A stretch of DNA of 64,000 nt from DASUVM01 sp963704675 (GCA_963704675.1 OY969928.1:434001-498000), one strand, 5' to 3'; shown: positions 52,271-61,375, counted from the stretch's first letter. Numbers and translations are program-made. The notes: a model not told the origin generated them from the sequence alone.

Positions 52271-53218
52271 ATGAAACAAACATCAATTTATCTAGAAGTT
52301 CGCGAAAAACCTCAATCGCTCACCAACCTGGCGAGCGATATTGCTCGTCATTGGCAAACTCGTTATACCCACAGTAAGGCAATAATTGTCTGCGACGAGC
52401 CACATGCTCTTGCAAAGCATATAGAGAAACGATGGCTTCGTCTCACAAATCAACTTCAACAAAAGCGCCTCCGAACGGTTGGTGCTGATGAAATTCTTGA
52501 ACTAACTTATGCTATTACGCGTATGCAACATATTAATTTTGCCGAGGGTTTGCCTAATAAACACCCCTCTGCAAACTTTTGGTTCGTAAATCATCAGGAG
52601 ATGGTCAACGAACTTGCAGGCACCTGTCGCACTTTATATATCGCATGCTCCCTCTCGGAACATGAAGCCTTACTCGATACCCTACCTACTCACAGTCTTG
52701 TGGTAGATTATGCGCATAATCAATGGCCGTCGTATATGAGGTCGAAAGCAGAGCTTGAAACAAAAGTATATAACGCCTGGAACGAATTGCACACATTTTT
52801 TGTACGACATAATATTGACATAAATGCCATTATTAGCAGTAACACTTACAACGCCGAGCATATCGACAATGCTATTGATACCCTTATTGATGTCAGTAGC
52901 ACGTTCTTACGACATGCGCATCAATTTCAAGAAATGCTTCAACTTGCCGAGCCGCTACAGGTTGAGCATAGCCTTAAACTGCAGTATGAAGCAGCTAACC
53001 TACTTGCCCGTCGTGTAGCCGCACTCAGTCCTAATATCTTCGGACGATTCATTAGCCAGGCACTTGATGACGAAACCTTCTATTTGCAGGGCGGCTCCCT
53101 CGAGGTGTTTAAGCGTGAAACAGCTGACGCTACTGTCGATTACCATCGACGCGCCGGCCGCAATAGCTTAGCCCGAGCCCTTGAACGAGCGTTTCTAGAG
53201 GGTGCACTCGCTATTTAG
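52271..53218 (+). CDS. Hypothetical protein, 315 aa
   Basis: I do not recognise this family. The first half has alternating strands and helices with an NTPase-like feel ('KAIIVCDEPHALAKHIEKRW', 'TLYIACSLSEHEALLDTL', 'LVVDYAHNQWPS') but no P-loop. The second half is helical ('DNAIDTLIDVSSTFLRHAHQFQEMLQLAEPL'). It starts 25 nt after radC and may be co-transcribed; its own TATAAT lies upstream of ATG 52271. It converges on the Pif1 gene with an 8-nt overlap. Neighbours suggest DNA metabolism, but this is only context. Confidence 0.7.
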   Translation: MKQTSIYLEVREKPQSLTNLASDIARHWQTRYTHSKAIIVCDEPHALAKHIEKRWLRLTNQLQQKRLRTVGADEILELTYAITRMQHINFAEGLPNKHPSANFWFVNHQEMVNELAGTCRTLYIACSLSEHEALLDTLPTHSLVVDYAHNQWPSYMRSKAELETKVYNAWNELHTFFVRHNIDINAIISSNTYNAEHIDNAIDTLIDVSSTFLRHAHQFQEMLQLAEPLQVEHSLKLQYEAANLLARRVAALSPNIFGRFISQALDDETFYLQGGSLEVFKRETADATVDYHRRAGRNSLARALERAFLEGALAI

Positions 53219-54746
53219 CAATCGATCCATTTACGATCTTGAGAATGTCTGGCCCATAATCCTCAAGTTTTTTCGGCCCAAAACCATGTACTTTCAACAG
53301 TTCTTGTTCTGTTTTTGGTTTACGAGCAGCTATATACTCAAGTGTTGTATTATGCGCAATAATATAAGCTGGTTTTGATAATTCTCGCGAACGCTCAGCT
53401 CTCCAATTTTGTAGTGCTTCAAAAAGTATAGGGTCAGCCGAAGTAGGTTCTACTTCACTTTCAACTTCGCGAGCCACAGCCTTTTCGCGTAAAGACGCGA
53501 ACCGTTCTGCTGCTTCCTGAGATAAAAGCCTCAACTGACTATCAATCGAAAGCGCCTCTTCGCTCACCGTCAGCGCCATGCGGTTAATGCCAAAAAGGCT
53601 TAACGAATCAAGCCGGCGGACCCTTGAAAGAGCAACGTAGCCCATGCCTGGCACAAATGCACGGCGTAAATCAATTTTCGCAGCATCGAGGGTCATACCC
53701 TGGCTTTTATGCACGGTTATTGCCCACGCAAGACGAAGTGGAATTTGATTGATGCTGGCACGTTTTTTGTCACCGTCACGCAACTCCCAGGTCTCAGGAC
53801 GCATAGTAATAACTTTGCCATTTCTGAGCTCTATAATTGGGTAATCTGTCATTGGCTCAAAATCTATGACAACCCCTAAGCTCCCGTTGGCATATGATCG
53901 ATCTTGGCTATTTTTAATACACATCACAAATGCGCCTTTTTTGAGCTCAAGGTTCTCTAATGCTAAACATGATCGCTTTAAAGTCTCGACATAATTATCT
54001 TTGCCGGTTGTAAACATAGTATAACTCACAACGTCACCGCCAAGCTCATCTAACTTCTCGCTATTAATACGATCCACATCAATGTTAATGGTGTGGAGTT
54101 CAGTGATATTTTCACCATCGATGTTCGTATCAACTCGCCCCATCAGCACTTCGGCATGATGCCGGCGAAGATCGCCAGCTCTCAGGGCATTCAAAATACT
54201 AAGAAACGTCTCATCATCTTGACGATGCTGTTCGCCGAGATAACAAATCACCGGGTTTAGATCGGCCCACGCCTGGCTATTGACTACAAAACTACCCTCT
54301 CTACCCTCACGGCGATTAACAGGCGGCAGCTGAAAGAAATCGCCACACAAAATCACTTGCAAGCCGCCAAATGGCTCATCGTTACTACGGACTGCCCGAG
54401 TAATTATATCGACCATATCAAGCCGAAAATCATGAAGCATAGAAATTTCATCAATAATAAGCACGTCGGTTTTTTCAATAATATCGCGACGCGTTTTCAG
54501 TAAATGCTCTTCAAAATGAGGTTGCAGTTCATCGTGAATACCGATACCACTCCAGCTGTGAATGGTATTGCCACCAAGATGCGTCGCCGCCAGCCCCGTC
54601 GTTGCCGTTACCGCCACGTGCTTACCCATTCGCTTCGCACGTCGTACAAACTCATTCAATACAAAAGTTTTTCCTGAACCGGCAGGCCCGGTTAATAATA
54701 CGCTTTTGCCTGAGAGCATAATTTCTAATGCTAATGCTTGATCCAT
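53211..54746 (-). CDS. Pif1/RecD-like helicase with C-terminal HRDC domain
   Basis: The 511-residue protein has Walker A 'GPAGSGKT' (20-27), 'HSWSGIGI', Walker B 'DVLIIDEISMLHDFRLDMVD' in its DEIS core, 'VILCGDFFQLPPV', and the late motifs 'AWAITVHKSQGMTLDAA' and 'GMGYVALSRVRRLDSL', all Pif1 family. Residues ~435-505 form an HRDC domain ('KTEQELLKVHGFGPKKLEDYG'). It unwinds DNA 5' to 3', often at G-quadruplex or R-loop sites. GAGGATAAG precedes ATG 54746. Confidence 0.93.
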   Translation of the reverse strand: MDQALALEIMLSGKSVLLTGPAGSGKTFVLNEFVRRAKRMGKHVAVTATTGLAATHLGGNTIHSWSGIGIHDELQPHFEEHLLKTRRDIIEKTDVLIIDEISMLHDFRLDMVDIITRAVRSNDEPFGGLQVILCGDFFQLPPVNRREGREGSFVVNSQAWADLNPVICYLGEQHRQDDETFLSILNALRAGDLRRHHAEVLMGRVDTNIDGENITELHTINIDVDRINSEKLDELGGDVVSYTMFTTGKDNYVETLKRSCLALENLELKKGAFVMCIKNSQDRSYANGSLGVVIDFEPMTDYPIIELRNGKVITMRPETWELRDGDKKRASINQIPLRLAWAITVHKSQGMTLDAAKIDLRRAFVPGMGYVALSRVRRLDSLSLFGINRMALTVSEEALSIDSQLRLLSQEAAERFASLREKAVAREVESEVEPTSADPILFEALQNWRAERSRELSKPAYIIAHNTTLEYIAARKPKTEQELLKVHGFGPKKLEDYGPDILKIVNGSIAK

Positions 54747-54820
54747 CTTATCCTCATAGTTGACACGTCTTAGCCGCTTTGTTATGTTAGAAATATCACC
54801 ATGACCAGGTAGGCCTAAGG

Positions 54821-55396
54821 TTATCGCCGATCGCCACTCCTGGTCGTTTTATTTGTTCTGAAAATCGGCCGCAGATCACTCACAAACTTCAGCTTGTGGC
54901 GATATTTGCCCAGCAATTTTGAATAAGAAAACCTGTTTGGCGCAAGAATTAAATAGAACTTACCTTTTTCTTCTAAATAATCATAAAGGCTTAAAAAATC
55001 ACCGTCGCCGGAAACGAATATTGCCTGATCATATTCTTCGAATAAGCGGGCTGCTGCAAAAAGTGTAATGTCGGTATCAACGTTGCCTTTTGTGATCAGC
55101 AGGCCTTCTTCGTCAAAATGACTGGCGATTTCTTTAAAAATTAAGATAAATCCTGCCTGTTGAAGTGTTGCGTACAAGGCTGATTGCGTCGAAATAAAAC
55201 CGATAAATAAATAAGCCGTATCGACATGATATTTTTCACGCAGGTAATCGCGGAATTTTTTAAAATCTAACTTTTTACCAACGTAGAGCAACTTCCCCCG
55301 ATTATTACGAACATCGTTTTGTACACCTAAGTTTAAGTTCTGGCTATCAATAAAGGCATACGTAACAGGCTTTTTATGTTTGCTCTCCTCTTTCAT
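54821..55396 (-). CDS. NYN-domain (LabA/DUF88-like) nuclease family protein
   Basis: The 191-residue protein has the NYN/PIN-like fold: 'TYAFIDSQNLNLGV' with the first Asp, 'KGNVDTDITLFAAARLF' with further acidic residues, and 'AIFVSGDGDFLSLYDYLEEKGK'. These acidic residues bind metal in RNA-cleaving NYN proteins. Target unknown. TACAAT lies 7 nt before ATG 55396, so it is leaderless; the longer frame from 55492 runs through the promoter. A short basic tail ends the protein. Confidence 0.88.
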   Translation of the reverse strand: MKEESKHKKPVTYAFIDSQNLNLGVQNDVRNNRGKLLYVGKKLDFKKFRDYLREKYHVDTAYLFIGFISTQSALYATLQQAGFILIFKEIASHFDEEGLLITKGNVDTDITLFAAARLFEEYDQAIFVSGDGDFLSLYDYLEEKGKFYLILAPNRFSYSKLLGKYRHKLKFVSDLRPIFRTNKTTRSGDRR

Positions 55397-55526
55397 GCAG
55401 TTAATTGTACCATGAGGCTCAGTTTCGAAGACAGTCTTTTTGACTGAAACTCCAAAGAAAAGAGCCTGGTTCCAATCTACTCGCAGTAACAATCATTAAT
55501 TATTATGCACGATAAGCGGGAAATGA

Positions 55527-56237
55527 TCAACGATACTCAGGATTTTCATAACCATAATGCTCGCCCTTTTTCCAGGCACTTGCCCGATTGCCAAAGGCCG
55601 GTATGCCGCCCGCATCTTTGAGTATTTTTGCTAAATGCATAAGATTATACGTTGTAAACGTAACGTTACGATTTGTAAAGTCGTTTTCTGGCCCACCCGA
55701 ACCTTCGTCGAGATAGCTCGGGCCGGGCCCTGCTTCGCCTACCCAATACGCATCGGCTTGCGGAGGAATCGTATAGCCAATGTGTTGCAGGCTATAAAGA
55801 ATATCCATCGCACAATGTTTGCCGCCATCTTCGTTACCAGTAATGATACAGCCACCAACCCTACCGTAATAGGCATATTGCTCCTTCTTATTCAGTTCTG
55901 ATGAGTTCGCATAAAGCCGTTCGATCAGTTTTTTCGTTTGAGAGCTATTGTCGCCAAGCCAAACTGGGCCGCACACCACTAAAATGTCAGCTGCGGCAAC
56001 CTTCTTATAAATTTCTGGCCATTCATCCGTTGCCCAACCTTTTTCGCGCATATCAGGGTAGACGCCGGTGGCAATATCACGATCGATTGTCCTGATAAGC
56101 TCTGTTTTTACTCCATGCCTCTGCATAAGCTGCATACTGGCACGAAGGAGTCCTTCTGTATTACTTACTTCTGGTGACTTCTTAAGAGTGCCGTTAAAAT
56201 AGATAGCTTTTAAATCTGAAAAGTCTGGTTCTTGCAT
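55527..56237 (-). CDS. NADPH-dependent FMN reductase / flavodoxin-like protein
   Basis: The 236-residue protein looks like the flavodoxin-fold NAD(P)H-dependent oxidoreductase family: 'KAIYFNGTLKKSPEVSNTEGLLRASM', 'ADILVVCGPVWLGDNSSQTKKLIERL' and 'GRVGGCIITGNEDGGKHCAMDILYSLQHIGY', read as separate motifs. It would bind FMN. Substrate unknown. ATG 56237 has AAAAGGAG seven nt upstream, and TACAAT lies before that. It follows a terminator hairpin, so it is probably its own unit. Confidence 0.85.
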   Translation of the reverse strand: MQEPDFSDLKAIYFNGTLKKSPEVSNTEGLLRASMQLMQRHGVKTELIRTIDRDIATGVYPDMREKGWATDEWPEIYKKVAAADILVVCGPVWLGDNSSQTKKLIERLYANSSELNKKEQYAYYGRVGGCIITGNEDGGKHCAMDILYSLQHIGYTIPPQADAYWVGEAGPGPSYLDEGSGGPENDFTNRNVTFTTYNLMHLAKILKDAGGIPAFGNRASAWKKGEHYGYENPEYR

Positions 56238-56274
56238 ACTCGCTCCTTTTGATTTAATTGTAACAAAGGACAAT

Positions 56275-56300
56275 GCCGGAGTGCCTAGAAACACTCCGGC
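56275..56300 (-). terminator. Terminator hairpin after the 111-aa gene
   Basis: GCCGGAGTG and CACTCCGGC form a perfect 9-bp stem with an 8-nt loop, 15 nt beyond the stop of the reverse-strand 111-aa gene. The following ATTGTCCTTTG is only moderately T-rich. Confidence 0.65.
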
Positions 56301-56315
56301 TACCGCCCCCCACCT

Positions 56316-56651
56316 TCAATCCTGAGCCGTAGGCTTCAGTGCAATAACACACTGCCTGAATGCTTCTACCTGCTGCCTGCAATCTTCAAGCACCTTTTTT
56401 CTTGAGCGTGCAGACTGCTGTTTGCCGGCTTCCCACAAGTTATGATTTATATCGATATACCTATCAAGTATCTCTGGTATATTGCCCACCAAACGCATAG
56501 CCTCACGCGATTCACGCATTTCCTTCCAGAGCTTATCGAGTGCCTCCTGGTAACTCCTATACTCATCCCATCGAGCTTGCCACATAAGCCAAAGTGTAAC
56601 AAATGGCGCAGCAGTGATAGCTGTCATTGCAATACCGACAGTTTGCGACAC
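56316..56651 (-). CDS. Orphan membrane-anchored helical protein, 111 aa
   Basis: A short N-terminal membrane helix (~residues 5-25, 'GIAMTAITAAPFVTLWLMW') is followed by long amphipathic helices ('SYQEALDKLWKEMRESREAMRL'), possibly a coiled coil. I know no family. It starts at GTG 56651 with GGGGGA in front and ends before a terminator. It belongs to the orphan, Shine-Dalgarno-led set. It lies just downstream of the DUF4868-like gene. Confidence 0.6.
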   Translation of the reverse strand: MSQTVGIAMTAITAAPFVTLWLMWQARWDEYRSYQEALDKLWKEMRESREAMRLVGNIPEILDRYIDINHNLWEAGKQQSARSRKKVLEDCRQQVEAFRQCVIALKPTAQD

Positions 56652-56708
56652 CCTATATCCCCCTAAATCAAAAGTGCAGGGCTGGCAATTTTATCTTACA
56701 AGAGAAAT

Positions 56709-57671
56709 TTACTTTTCGCTTTTTTCAACTAACTTTTTACTTTTAATTTCATAGGTATTGCCCGTAAGACCGGAAGTAACGTAATCATCGTGCAGCAGGT
56801 TCACAAACTTATCAAGATCTTTGCCATCCATAATAATGATGTTACCGAGATCATCAAGCATTAGTTCTACGCCTAGTGCATCAGCATGTTCCATAAGCTC
56901 ATTTTGCCCAATCGCCGCCATATCAATTTCTTGAAGCTTCTTTATTAAACGTTTTTTACCCTTTAACAATGCCTGGAGAGTGAGCTCGTCAGGTAAGCTT
57001 AACTGGTAGTTTGCCTCTATCTCTGTCACTTTCCGGTGAGCAATGTGTTGTAACTTGGCGTTATATTTAAACAGTGACTCAAACTTAGCTTCGTCAAATA
57101 CAAACACGGTATCGTCAATAATCAGTACCTGACGATCCGGCATTACCCTTAGGCCCGCTGCTGCATCAAATGTCTTAAACCCATTACCGCTAAACATCCA
57201 GGCCGTATCACCCTTGAGCACCTGGGCTTGTTTGATGAGTTTAACGATATAAAACGGCTTCTCGAGCTTCTCATGTGAGAAACGCGCAACCATCGCTTTA
57301 ATGCCCTTAAACTCATGTTGATCCTCGGTGAAAGGCTCTAGGTCGGCTTCTGCCTCTTCGATTGTTCCAATGACATCAGCCGCATATTCAACTCGTGCTA
57401 ACGCTGTTCGTTGCAACACGTTGTCTTCTTTTTCGCTCATTTCAAAATCACGCACGCTCAAGCCCTTAGCAGCACCTTCATGCACATAACGCAGCATATC
57501 GGTTAAAAATAATTTCTTCAGTTGCTGCTTTAAACTTTCAGCATAATTAATTGTATATACAGTGTAGTGTTTATCGAATAAATACAATTCTATTTTTAAA
57601 TCGTCTTTTAGTGGCTGGCTATTTGTTGCCCATAAAAAAATATCGGCGTAATCAGTGTTTTGTTGTTCCAT
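56709..57671 (-). CDS. DUF4868 / Kiwa KwaB-like protein (tentative), 320 aa
   Basis: The 320-residue soluble protein has a variable N-terminal half and a C-terminal half with strands and helices that resemble DUF4868, the KwaB family of the Kiwa defence system: 'FYIVKLIKQAQVLKGD', 'LRVMPDRQVLIIDDTVFVFDEAKFESLF', then the helical 'LLKGKKRLIKKLQEID'. The match is from memory of the family pattern and needs a profile search. The usual partner KwaA, a four-helix membrane protein, is absent; the neighbouring 111-aa protein has only one helix. KwaB relatives may act alone or serve other roles. Confidence 0.45.
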   Translation of the reverse strand: MEQQNTDYADIFLWATNSQPLKDDLKIELYLFDKHYTVYTINYAESLKQQLKKLFLTDMLRYVHEGAAKGLSVRDFEMSEKEDNVLQRTALARVEYAADVIGTIEEAEADLEPFTEDQHEFKGIKAMVARFSHEKLEKPFYIVKLIKQAQVLKGDTAWMFSGNGFKTFDAAAGLRVMPDRQVLIIDDTVFVFDEAKFESLFKYNAKLQHIAHRKVTEIEANYQLSLPDELTLQALLKGKKRLIKKLQEIDMAAIGQNELMEHADALGVELMLDDLGNIIIMDGKDLDKFVNLLHDDYVTSGLTGNTYEIKSKKLVEKSEK

Positions 57672-57757
57672 TTGAAGAACCCTCGCTTATATTAAGAAAA
57701 GAGCTCCGCTCTAGTTGGCTAAGCTCTCTTCGGATTAACTATATTATACACTATTAC

Positions 57758-58393
57758 TTAGCTTATCTGCAGCGTATTTCCTGGCTTGAGATCATGCCAC
57801 TGTATCGCTTCTGGTATGCCGCGGCCGCCTCCGTACACCTGGTGCCCCGCTTCGCTCAGTAATCCATCGTGCACTGCAAAGACATCTTGTGGCTTCATAG
57901 CTTTTACGAACTCTAAGGTCTCATCAAGTCTTGCCCAAGGAGCGTTTAATGGCAATGCCAACCACGCCGGTTTCTGATCAGGTACAAAATAACTGTCGCC
58001 AGGAATGAATAACAGCTCATCAATAATAACGCCGATATTCTCAATAGGATCAATGTCTTTAAAAATTTGAGCGTGCTTGCCGCCCACAAATTCTAATTTA
58101 AAGTCGCCTATTATCATCTCGTCGTCTGGTTCTACAATATGCACTGCACTGCCAAAATCATCCATTTTTTCAGCAACTGAAGCAACGGTGTAAATCATCG
58201 CTTGCGGACTATATTCAAACACTTGTTTTAACTTATCGGGGTCGAAGTGGTCCGAATGTTCATGAGTCACGATGACAGCATGAATATCTTCAAGATCCAA
58301 TTGATCATCCGTGAAAATACCGGGGTCAAACAATAATTTCGTAAATCCTTTTTTAAGTAGCAAGCATGCGTGCGTGTATTTTGTAAGTTCCAT
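57758..58393 (-). CDS. Metallo-beta-lactamase-fold hydrolase (UlaG/UPF0173-like)
   Basis: The 211-residue protein has the MBL motif 'VTHEHSDHFD' (HxHxDH) near residues 45-54, then 'FVGGKHAQIF', 'FIPGDSYF' and 'VFAVHDGLL', supplying the other metal ligands. It resembles UlaG/UPF0173-type hydrolases. Substrate unknown. TATAAT (58401-58406) overlaps the first ATG of the frame, so the second ATG 58393, 7 nt after the box, is the likely leaderless start. Confidence 0.9.
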   Translation of the reverse strand: MELTKYTHACLLLKKGFTKLLFDPGIFTDDQLDLEDIHAVIVTHEHSDHFDPDKLKQVFEYSPQAMIYTVASVAEKMDDFGSAVHIVEPDDEMIIGDFKLEFVGGKHAQIFKDIDPIENIGVIIDELLFIPGDSYFVPDQKPAWLALPLNAPWARLDETLEFVKAMKPQDVFAVHDGLLSEAGHQVYGGGRGIPEAIQWHDLKPGNTLQIS

Positions 58394-58461
58394 AAGTTTC
58401 ATTATACGCTTTCATGAAACCTTGCGCAGTTTTACCTATTGTGATATAGTAAATTTTAAAT

Positions 58462-58920
58462 ATGTCCGAAAGAGACCCTGGCCCGCGAACTCCAGAATCA
58501 CTACTACAAGAAGCGAAACAAACCTTCCGCCATACTATGCTCAAGGACTCGGTTGTGAGAGAAATCTTTAATGATTTACTTACTATAAACAATGAGATGT
58601 CACTTGAGCCTTATACTCGTCATGATACATGCGGCATGTATGCGGAGGTAACGCAGACACTCAAACTGCCAAGTGGTAAAGACATCTACAAAACATATGG
58701 TAGCTATTTGCCACTTCTTTCTAGAGATAATAATGGTAACTTTACCGAGATTACCGCATCATTCCTAGCTGGAATGATTAAAATGAGATATGATAATGCG
58801 ATCATTAACCGAGTCGTACTACTCTTTGAGTCGGCAGCCGCAAAATTACAACAAGCAGTTCCTTCGGTTTTATTACAATCCGACCCTAAGACCTTTACGT
58901 GGCGGATTGTTCGAGAATAA
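58462..58920 (+). CDS. Hypothetical protein, 152 aa
   Basis: I do not recognise this soluble protein. It has a helical N-terminus ('TPESLLQEAKQTFRHTMLKDSVVREIFNDLLTI', in outline), a Cys-containing middle and a helical end. TATAGT lies 11 nt before ATG 58462. It is divergent from the MBL gene with a 68-nt gap. No motif suggests a function. Confidence 0.65.
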   Translation: MSERDPGPRTPESLLQEAKQTFRHTMLKDSVVREIFNDLLTINNEMSLEPYTRHDTCGMYAEVTQTLKLPSGKDIYKTYGSYLPLLSRDNNGNFTEITASFLAGMIKMRYDNAIINRVVLLFESAAAKLQQAVPSVLLQSDPKTFTWRIVRE

Positions 58921-59001
58921 CAATCAAAGCGTTTTCTAAGACCGCCAGTAATTCTGCCTGCCTCTACGCAACCCTTGCATTACATAAGATTACAATATTG
59001 T

Positions 59002-59511
59002 CTATGATGCATATTCCCCTTTCATGGCCGCTTTAAAAACTTCAGGATAAAACGGAACGAGCTTTAAATTTGAAATATCCTTGAACGGCACCCACTTAGC
59101 TGCTTTGTTTTCCCAGTTAGTTTTAATAACTGGCTTTTTTAACAGCTCGACCAACACTGGAAACGCTATCCATTCACGATTAATCGCGTCATCAACTTGA
59201 ACAATACTTTTATGTAGTACGATACGCTTAATAACATCGGCATTAATGGCAACCTCTTCTGCCAGCTCATTCCGCACTATCTCTTCCAGTGGCTTTATTT
59301 CATCAATAAATCCCGCAACGCCGTTCCATGTATCTGGATAGGCGATAACATCTGCACTACGATGCGTTAAAAGTACTTCGCTACCATGTACAACGGTGCA
59401 TATAATCACCGGGCATACACGTGCATGAGTATAATCAATTCGGCCATCTTTAAAACGAGGATAATCTTTGGTTATTTCAGCAATTTCACGAAGCAGATCG
59501 CTATTCGTCAT
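59002..59511 (-). CDS. NUDIX-domain hydrolase with degenerate box
   Basis: The 169-residue protein has a NUDIX fold with 'WNGVAGFIDEIKPLEE' and 'RNELAEEVAI'. Against the consensus G-x5-E-x7-R-E-U-x-E-E-x-G-U, the first Glu is Lys and the Arg is Asn, but the three metal-binding Glu residues of the E-U-x-E-E core remain. Activity is thus likely but altered. Substrate unknown. TATCAT lies 6 nt before ATG 59511 (leaderless). It ends just upstream of nothing but a short spacer toward the 152-aa gene. Confidence 0.85.
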   Translation of the reverse strand: MTNSDLLREIAEITKDYPRFKDGRIDYTHARVCPVIICTVVHGSEVLLTHRSADVIAYPDTWNGVAGFIDEIKPLEEIVRNELAEEVAINADVIKRIVLHKSIVQVDDAINREWIAFPVLVELLKKPVIKTNWENKAAKWVPFKDISNLKLVPFYPEVFKAAMKGEYAS

Positions 59512-59537
59512 GAAGCAATGATAGCATGTCAAAGCTT

Positions 59538-60443
59538 TCAGGCTAGCGTTTCTGATTGCTTACTTCTTTTTCGATTTATAATGACAACTAAATCAGGCAA
59601 AAGGGCCGCTATTATAATAAATGTACCTCCAATAAGAGTCGAGATACCTACATGCTCATGAAAAATAAGTGTTCCGAATAGTACACCGAATAGAATTTCG
59701 CAAAGGCCGATGAGACTACCGATACTGGCGTCGATTTTTCTAAACCCTTCAACCACGAGCCAAAAGCCCAGTAACCCGGCAATCGCATAAGTAAACATAA
59801 CGCCCCATGTTGTCGTTAGCTGGGGTATGTGCTGATGCTCACCCAACAGTAGCGAAAATAGTAGATGCGACACGAAAATTACGAACCATCCAATCCAGGC
59901 GATATAAAGTGATGAGTAATGTGTCAATTTTTTAGTAAAACTCACTTCACCTCCGCTAGCAAGGCCATTGATTGCCGCAAATAGCAAGCCAGCAGCTGAG
60001 AAATGCAAGATAGAAAAGCCAAAAACCAACAACAAACCGGCAAAGGCCAAAACAAATGCCAGTATCTTTACTTTTGTTATGATTTCATTCAAGAAAAGCT
60101 TGGCAACAGCGTATGAAGCCATAACGAATGCTGCGTAGAAGATAAGTGTTGCCGTGCCGATTCCAGTTGTGATAAATGCGTAATATAACGGTGCCTGCGT
60201 CCCTAAGCAAAGGGCCGCATAAATTACAATCCATTTCAAATCGCGCCGCCGAAGCTTTTTAAAACCTTTACTTGCCCATACCAACGGAGTTAAAAGTAAG
60301 AGAATAATTGCCGCTCTCACCCATCCTTGATAAAACACGCCGAAGTTAGCCTCACCAAGCAATACCGACCATATGCCGTATGTGCCAAACATACATGCAG
60401 AAAGTAAAACTGCGCCATAACCTTTTAATGAGTCAAGTTTCAT
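59538..60443 (-). CDS. EamA/DMT-family transporter
   Basis: The 301-residue protein has ten membrane helices in two EamA repeats ('GYGAVLLSACMFGTYGIWSVLL', 'LIFYAAFVMASYAVAKLFLNEIITKVKILAFVLAFAGLLLVF' in parts, and 'IGSLIGLCEILFGVLFGTLIFHE'). DMT proteins move small metabolites, often out of the cell. TATTCT lies 6 nt before ATG 60443. It diverges from a TrmB-type regulator across 79 nt that carry a palindrome, so regulation by that protein is likely. Confidence 0.9.
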   Translation of the reverse strand: MKLDSLKGYGAVLLSACMFGTYGIWSVLLGEANFGVFYQGWVRAAIILLLLTPLVWASKGFKKLRRRDLKWIVIYAALCLGTQAPLYYAFITTGIGTATLIFYAAFVMASYAVAKLFLNEIITKVKILAFVLAFAGLLLVFGFSILHFSAAGLLFAAINGLASGGEVSFTKKLTHYSSLYIAWIGWFVIFVSHLLFSLLLGEHQHIPQLTTTWGVMFTYAIAGLLGFWLVVEGFRKIDASIGSLIGLCEILFGVLFGTLIFHEHVGISTLIGGTFIIIAALLPDLVVIINRKRSKQSETLA

Positions 60444-60484
60444 ACAACGAGAATAGCAAACACACTCTTCTGTGTAAAAAAGTT

Positions 60485-60500
60485 GTCTGTACACACAGAC
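60485..60500. promoter_or_regulatory. Palindrome between EamA and TrmB genes, candidate operator
   Basis: GTCTGT-ACAC-ACAGAC is a perfect inverted repeat of 6-nt arms in the 79-nt divergent gap. It lies about 35 nt before the regulator start and 30 nt behind the -10 of the transporter, so it may block both promoters. Confidence 0.5.
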
Positions 60501-60522
60501 ATTAGTATGCTAGGCTTATTTT

Positions 60523-61305
60523 ATGGATGCGGAAAAGTTGTTGAAACAAAAAGTTGTCGTTTATTTGAAACAACTCGGCTTGAACGCCGAACAAGGGCTC
60601 GCTTATTGTTATCTGTTAGAATATGGTCCACAGACAGTTCTTAGTTTGAGTCGCGGGCTGAAAACAGGCCGTACTAAACTCTACCCACTACTTGAAGACC
60701 TGGCCAAAAAACAATTAATTGCTATCCATGAACGACATTACGGTACAAGTTACGAAGCCCACCCACCGGAAGTGCTCGAGTTTTTAATTATAGAAAAAGA
60801 ACGTAAGGCTGAGAACTTGCGGAAAAATCTACCAGCTATTAAGCACGCGCTCGAAACTTTCCATACCACCTCACCCACGACCTCTAAAGTTATTGAGTAT
60901 CGCGGCGTTGACGGCTTAAAACAAATGAACTTTAACCTCGTAAAAGCTGATAAAGAGTTTCGTGCGTTTGAGCTTACTAACTTAAATGTGCATCTTGGCA
61001 AGCATTTTGCTGAAAAAAATCGTCAACGTTTTGCTGAAAATAATATTACAAGTTATGACTTAACAAATAACGCCGAGTGGCATTTAGAGACAGAGATAGG
61101 GGCATATCGTAAACGCTCAAAAGCACGTTACATCGATCCAAAAATCTTCAAAATTGAGTTTGAGACATATATCTATAATAATTGTGTCGCCCTTCTCAGT
61201 TACGAAAAAGAAGATATTTTTGGCGTTGAAATCTATAATGAGAAATTAGCCAGGCAGCAGAAACAAATTTTCGACCTGCTATGGTCGCAGGCAAATCCCC
61301 TATAG
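60523..61305 (+). CDS. TrmB-family transcriptional regulator
   Basis: The 260-residue protein has an N-terminal winged helix ('LGLNAEQGLAYCYLLEYGPQTVLSLSRGLKTGRTKLYPLLEDLAKKQLI', in parts) of TrmB type, a linker coiled coil ('KERKAENLRKNLPAIKHAL') and an effector-like C-terminal domain ('VIEYRGVDGLKQMN'). In bacteria with reduced genomes such regulators often control neighbouring transporters. Here the EamA gene is divergent. The ligand is unknown; no sugar-binding domain is evident. Confidence 0.83.
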   Translation: MDAEKLLKQKVVVYLKQLGLNAEQGLAYCYLLEYGPQTVLSLSRGLKTGRTKLYPLLEDLAKKQLIAIHERHYGTSYEAHPPEVLEFLIIEKERKAENLRKNLPAIKHALETFHTTSPTTSKVIEYRGVDGLKQMNFNLVKADKEFRAFELTNLNVHLGKHFAEKNRQRFAENNITSYDLTNNAEWHLETEIGAYRKRSKARYIDPKIFKIEFETYIYNNCVALLSYEKEDIFGVEIYNEKLARQQKQIFDLLWSQANPL

Positions 61306-61375
61306 AAAATAACTATCATTTAACACTGAGCTTTTTATTTTTATTCACGATAGACGTGGCTCCATGGCTTTCAGT

